Assembly (NCBI GenBank): GCA_045655165.1
Contig: JAZOOT010000008.1
Span: forward strand, 1-31,294
Direction: 5' to 3'
From: SIG607 sp045655165
Lineage (GTDB): Bacteria > Bacillota > Clostridia > Oscillospirales > Acutalibacteraceae
DNA length: 31,294 bases
Translations under genes and position numbers: made by a program
Notes under the pieces: generated by a model
Told to the model about the DNA's origin: nothing
Database searches by the model: none
What the model saw: only the letters and a program-made list of their open reading frames with translations
Shown: one piece after another, positions 29,724 through 31,294 of the stretch
Layout: each line of letters opens with the position of its first letter
Numbering within the stretch: the first letter of the stretch is position 1

Positions 29724-29961
29724 TGTCAATAATCCGCACGCCCTCACTTTGCAAAACCTCACCGCCTGCTATCATGGCGTTTATTTCTCTTATAGCAGTC
29801 ATATCGCCGTTTGCCGCTTTTTTGTAAAGCGCCACTAAAAGCAAGGTTTGCTTTGTGGGATTTTTAAAGGTAAACCCATCTTCCTTTAAACGCTGTTTTT
29901 CTTCTTCGGTAAGTTTTGTTTTAAGCAAATCTTTCATTTCTTTGGTAGCTTTTGCTTCCAC
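29701..29961 (-). CDS. Phage terminase small subunit, short form
   Basis: An 86-residue protein from a GTG at 29961, chosen because CGGAGG lies eight bases upstream; the GTG at 29970 is inside that ribosome site. It carries the PTKQTLLLVALYKKAANGDM stretch typical of small terminases and AIREINAMIAGG. It is about half the usual length, and I see no N-terminal helix-turn-helix that would recognise a pac or cos sequence. It is the first gene of the particle cassette and overlaps the large terminase gene. If the short form is functional, DNA recognition may be weak or done by another protein. Confidence 0.7.
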   Translation of the reverse strand: MEAKATKEMKDLLKTKLTEEEKQRLKEDGFTFKNPTKQTLLLVALYKKAANGDMTAIREINAMIAGGEVLQSEGVRIIDNVGRFIS

Positions 29962-30061
29962 GTTTTGCACCTCCGTTTTTCCTTGAGCAAATTTATTCTA
30001 ACGGGTAAATTTGCGACATTCCCGACATAATTGTTTTTACTTTTTTGCCATTACTTGCCAT

Positions 30062-30099
30062 AAAAAAACAAAAATTTCGGCTATTTTTTAGCCGAAATT
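30062..30099 (-). terminator. Terminator hairpin in front of the small terminase gene
   Basis: AATTTCGGCTA (30073-30083) pairs perfectly with TAGCCGAAATT (30089-30099), and the minus strand continues TTTTGTTTTTTT. It lies about 100 bases upstream of the small terminase start, so it would stop transcription before the cassette unless relieved. Confidence 0.75.
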
Positions 30100-30102
30100 G
30101 TT

Positions 30103-30163
30103 CATAACTATGTTCATAACTTCAAAAAAACGCATAACAAGGGTGCATAACTCGGTTTATAAC
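30103..30163. repeat. Short direct repeats (iterons) upstream of the terminase genes
   Basis: CATAAC occurs at 30103, 30115, 30133 and 30146, with the variant TATAAC at 30158, each embedded in a longer unit (GTTATGAAC or GTTATGCAC on the minus strand). Spacing is 12, 18, 13 and 12 bases, roughly one or more helical turns. It could be a regulator or terminase binding site. Confidence 0.65.
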
Positions 30164-30172
30164 TCTAAAATC

Positions 30173-30201
30173 TTTACATTTTTTATCAGGCATTTTGACA
30201 A
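30173..30201 (-). promoter_or_regulatory. Weak candidate promoter for the phage cassette
   Basis: On the minus strand TTGTCA (30196-30201), 17-base spacer, TGTAAA (30173-30178). The -10 is poor. It reads into the repeat array and then the terminator at 30062-30099. No better promoter was seen before the small terminase. Confidence 0.3.
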
Positions 30202-30212
30202 GGTTTTTAGAA

Positions 30213-30250
30213 GTAAAAAAACACCGCCCACACTTTCGTGTAGGCGGTGT
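30213..30250 (-). terminator. Terminator of the dockerin protein gene
   Basis: ACACCGCC (30221-30228) and ACAC (30230-30233) pair with GTGT (30238-30241) and GGCGGTGT (30243-30250); the minus strand continues with a T-run at 30213-30220. Confidence 0.9.
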
Positions 30251-30258
30251 TTTAAATA

Positions 30259-31294
30259 TTAGTTTTTCTCATTTATTTGCTTGCGCAATAAAACAAGGTC
30301 CATTGCGTTAATTTTACCGTTTTGGTCCATATCTGCAGAATTGGGTAATTTAGTAGATAATCCTAAAATAAACTTTTTCACAGGAGCGTAATCAAATACA
30401 TCAAGCTCACCATCGGCGTTAACGTCACCCACTACGGAAGTAGTTTTAGCGGTGAATTTACCGTAAACCTTTGTTTTGCCTGTAATTACGGTATCGGCAA
30501 AACTACCGGTCAAACCTTTATCGGTGTACCAACCGTCTAAAGTATAACCGTCAAGCGCGATTGTGGGGTTGTTTAATGCAGTTTGTTTTGCGCCGTAAAC
30601 ATATGTTGCAGTACCGTCATAACCCATTGTATCGTAAATTACAAAGCCAAAGGTATCAGCAACTTTGATAACCTTAACATCATCAATATAAACTGTGGAA
30701 CTGCCGTCACCAACTTGGTTTACAAACAAAGCGGTAACCATATTGCTTGTTTTTGCAGCGTTTTCGGTGTACGCAACGGTAGCAGTTTTCCACTCGGTTG
30801 TTCCATCTTCTAAAATTTCAACGCCCGAAGCACCGTTAACTTCAACCGCAAAATCGTTATACGCGGTGGCTGTGTGGTTTTCATCAAATTCAACTGTACC
30901 AGCCGAAATTTTTGCACTTGTGCCTGCGGGTGCAAAATACTTAAAGGAAACCAGGTAGGTTGCATTTTTTTCTGCCTTCTTAATACCGGCAACTGCTGTG
31001 TCTTCACCTGTTACTTCGGCTTTTAAAGCATATCTTCCGCTGTTAGAAAATTCCCTTGTATGTTCAACGTTTTTAAGTGTATAACCATACTCATATTTTT
31101 CTAAAGTGTCAACGTCGGTCCATTTAACATAAACTACATTAAAAGTACCGTCAAAGGTTGTAACCTTTTGTGTAAATGCAGAATCTTTATAGAAACCTTC
31201 AATAAATTTATCATCGTTTTCAAGCTCAAGATTTGCAAGCGGTGTAGTATAGTCTAAGGTAAGCGTAGCAGATGATGCACCCTCGATTGTACCT
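30259..31294 (-). CDS. Secreted multidomain protein with InlB-type repeats and C-terminal dockerin (5' part missing)
   Basis: The frame stays open to the window edge, giving the last 344 residues. Two InlB B-repeat/Flg_new-like units are seen (one near IEGFYKDSAFTQKVTTFDGT, one near GYTLDGWYTDKGLTGSF). Between them lies a beta-rich module (AEKNATYLVSFKYFAPAGTS through VYIDDVKVIKV) resembling a carbohydrate-binding or jelly-roll domain. The C-terminus is a type I dockerin: a first EF-like loop DVNADGELDVFD and a second DMDQNGKINAMD, each followed by a helix (LRKQI). Dockerins dock to cohesins on scaffoldins, so the protein is probably extracellular and joined to a larger assembly. The catalytic or adhesive part lies outside the window. 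Confidence 0.9.
   Translation of the reverse strand, partial: GTIEGASSATLTLDYTTPLANLELENDDKFIEGFYKDSAFTQKVTTFDGTFNVVYVKWTDVDTLEKYEYGYTLKNVEHTREFSNSGRYALKAEVTGEDTAVAGIKKAEKNATYLVSFKYFAPAGTSAKISAGTVEFDENHTATAYNDFAVEVNGASGVEILEDGTTEWKTATVAYTENAAKTSNMVTALFVNQVGDGSSTVYIDDVKVIKVADTFGFVIYDTMGYDGTATYVYGAKQTALNNPTIALDGYTLDGWYTDKGLTGSFADTVITGKTKVYGKFTAKTTSVVGDVNADGELDVFDYAPVKKFILGLSTKLPNSADMDQNGKINAMDLVLLRKQINEKN

Larger units (their letters stand above)
20605..30218 (-). mobile_element. Compact podovirus-like particle and lysis cassette (reduced prophage or domesticated particle)
   Basis: Ten tightly packed genes read on the minus strand from small terminase to amidase, with overlaps or gaps mostly under 20 bases, between two terminators. 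They cover packaging, scaffold, coat, portal, connector, tail nozzle and lysis. There is no integrase, repressor, replication, tail tape-measure, tail-fibre or ejection gene in the window, and I see no att repeats. By eye the base and codon use look like the neighbouring chromosomal genes. The P22-type portal and gp10-like tail protein suggest a short-tailed particle, which explains the absent tape measure. The borders given are the flanking terminators, not proven element ends. Confidence 0.75.

Overview
The window is AT-rich, low-GC Gram-positive chromosome, most likely from an uncultured or gut-type clostridial bacterium close to the Oscillospiraceae/Ruminococcaceae. The evidence is an AbrB-like regulator followed by ZapA and a U32 protein, a TSCPD protein, Na+-decarboxylase-type membrane subunits, strong GGAGG ribosome sites, and a secreted dockerin protein at the right edge. 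This is inference from gene content; no rRNA or tRNA is present to place it.

Layout. (1) 1-703 has no convincing gene but holds a chain of long, nested inverted repeats ending in a strong terminator, a candidate large structured RNA. (2) 705-4281: a zinc-ribbon membrane protein and a TSCPD protein diverge from a shared promoter; then, on the minus strand, HU, followed by an OadB / mini-OadG / RluA-type pseudouridine synthase / small-protein operon. (3) 4484-12226, plus strand: AbrB-like/zapA/U32 operon; mgtE behind a leader with a terminator and a candidate aptamer; an ATP-grasp/thrC/thrB operon. (4) 12238-12420: an array of small hairpins joined by a conserved 9-base linker, symmetric about its centre. 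(5) 12407-16561, minus: pgk-tpiA-gpmI glycolytic operon and trmL. (6) 16645-18353, plus: a membrane protein and asnA. (7) 18388-20507, minus: a monovalent cation/proton antiporter and an EamA transporter. (8) 20651-29961, minus: a compact phage particle and lysis cassette. (9) 30259-end, minus: the 3' part of a secreted dockerin protein.

The phage cassette encodes a small and a large terminase, scaffold, coat protein with a C-terminal Ig-like domain, P22-type portal, connector, a P22 gp10-like tail protein, a lipoprotein glycosidase of the GHL10/DigH type, a holin, and an amidase with a SPOR domain. It has no integrase, repressor, replication, tail-fibre or ejection genes inside the window, and sits between ordinary chromosomal genes. 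It could be a reduced podovirus-like prophage or a domesticated particle such as a gene transfer agent. Its lysis genes make biochemical sense together: the amidase strips peptides, SPOR binds the naked glycan, and the glycosidase would cut it.

The most interesting signals are the structured region at the left end, the hairpin-linker array, the minimal podovirus-like cassette with its repeat-rich leader, the unassigned mgtE leader, and two divergent promoter pairs that share one symmetric -35 box.
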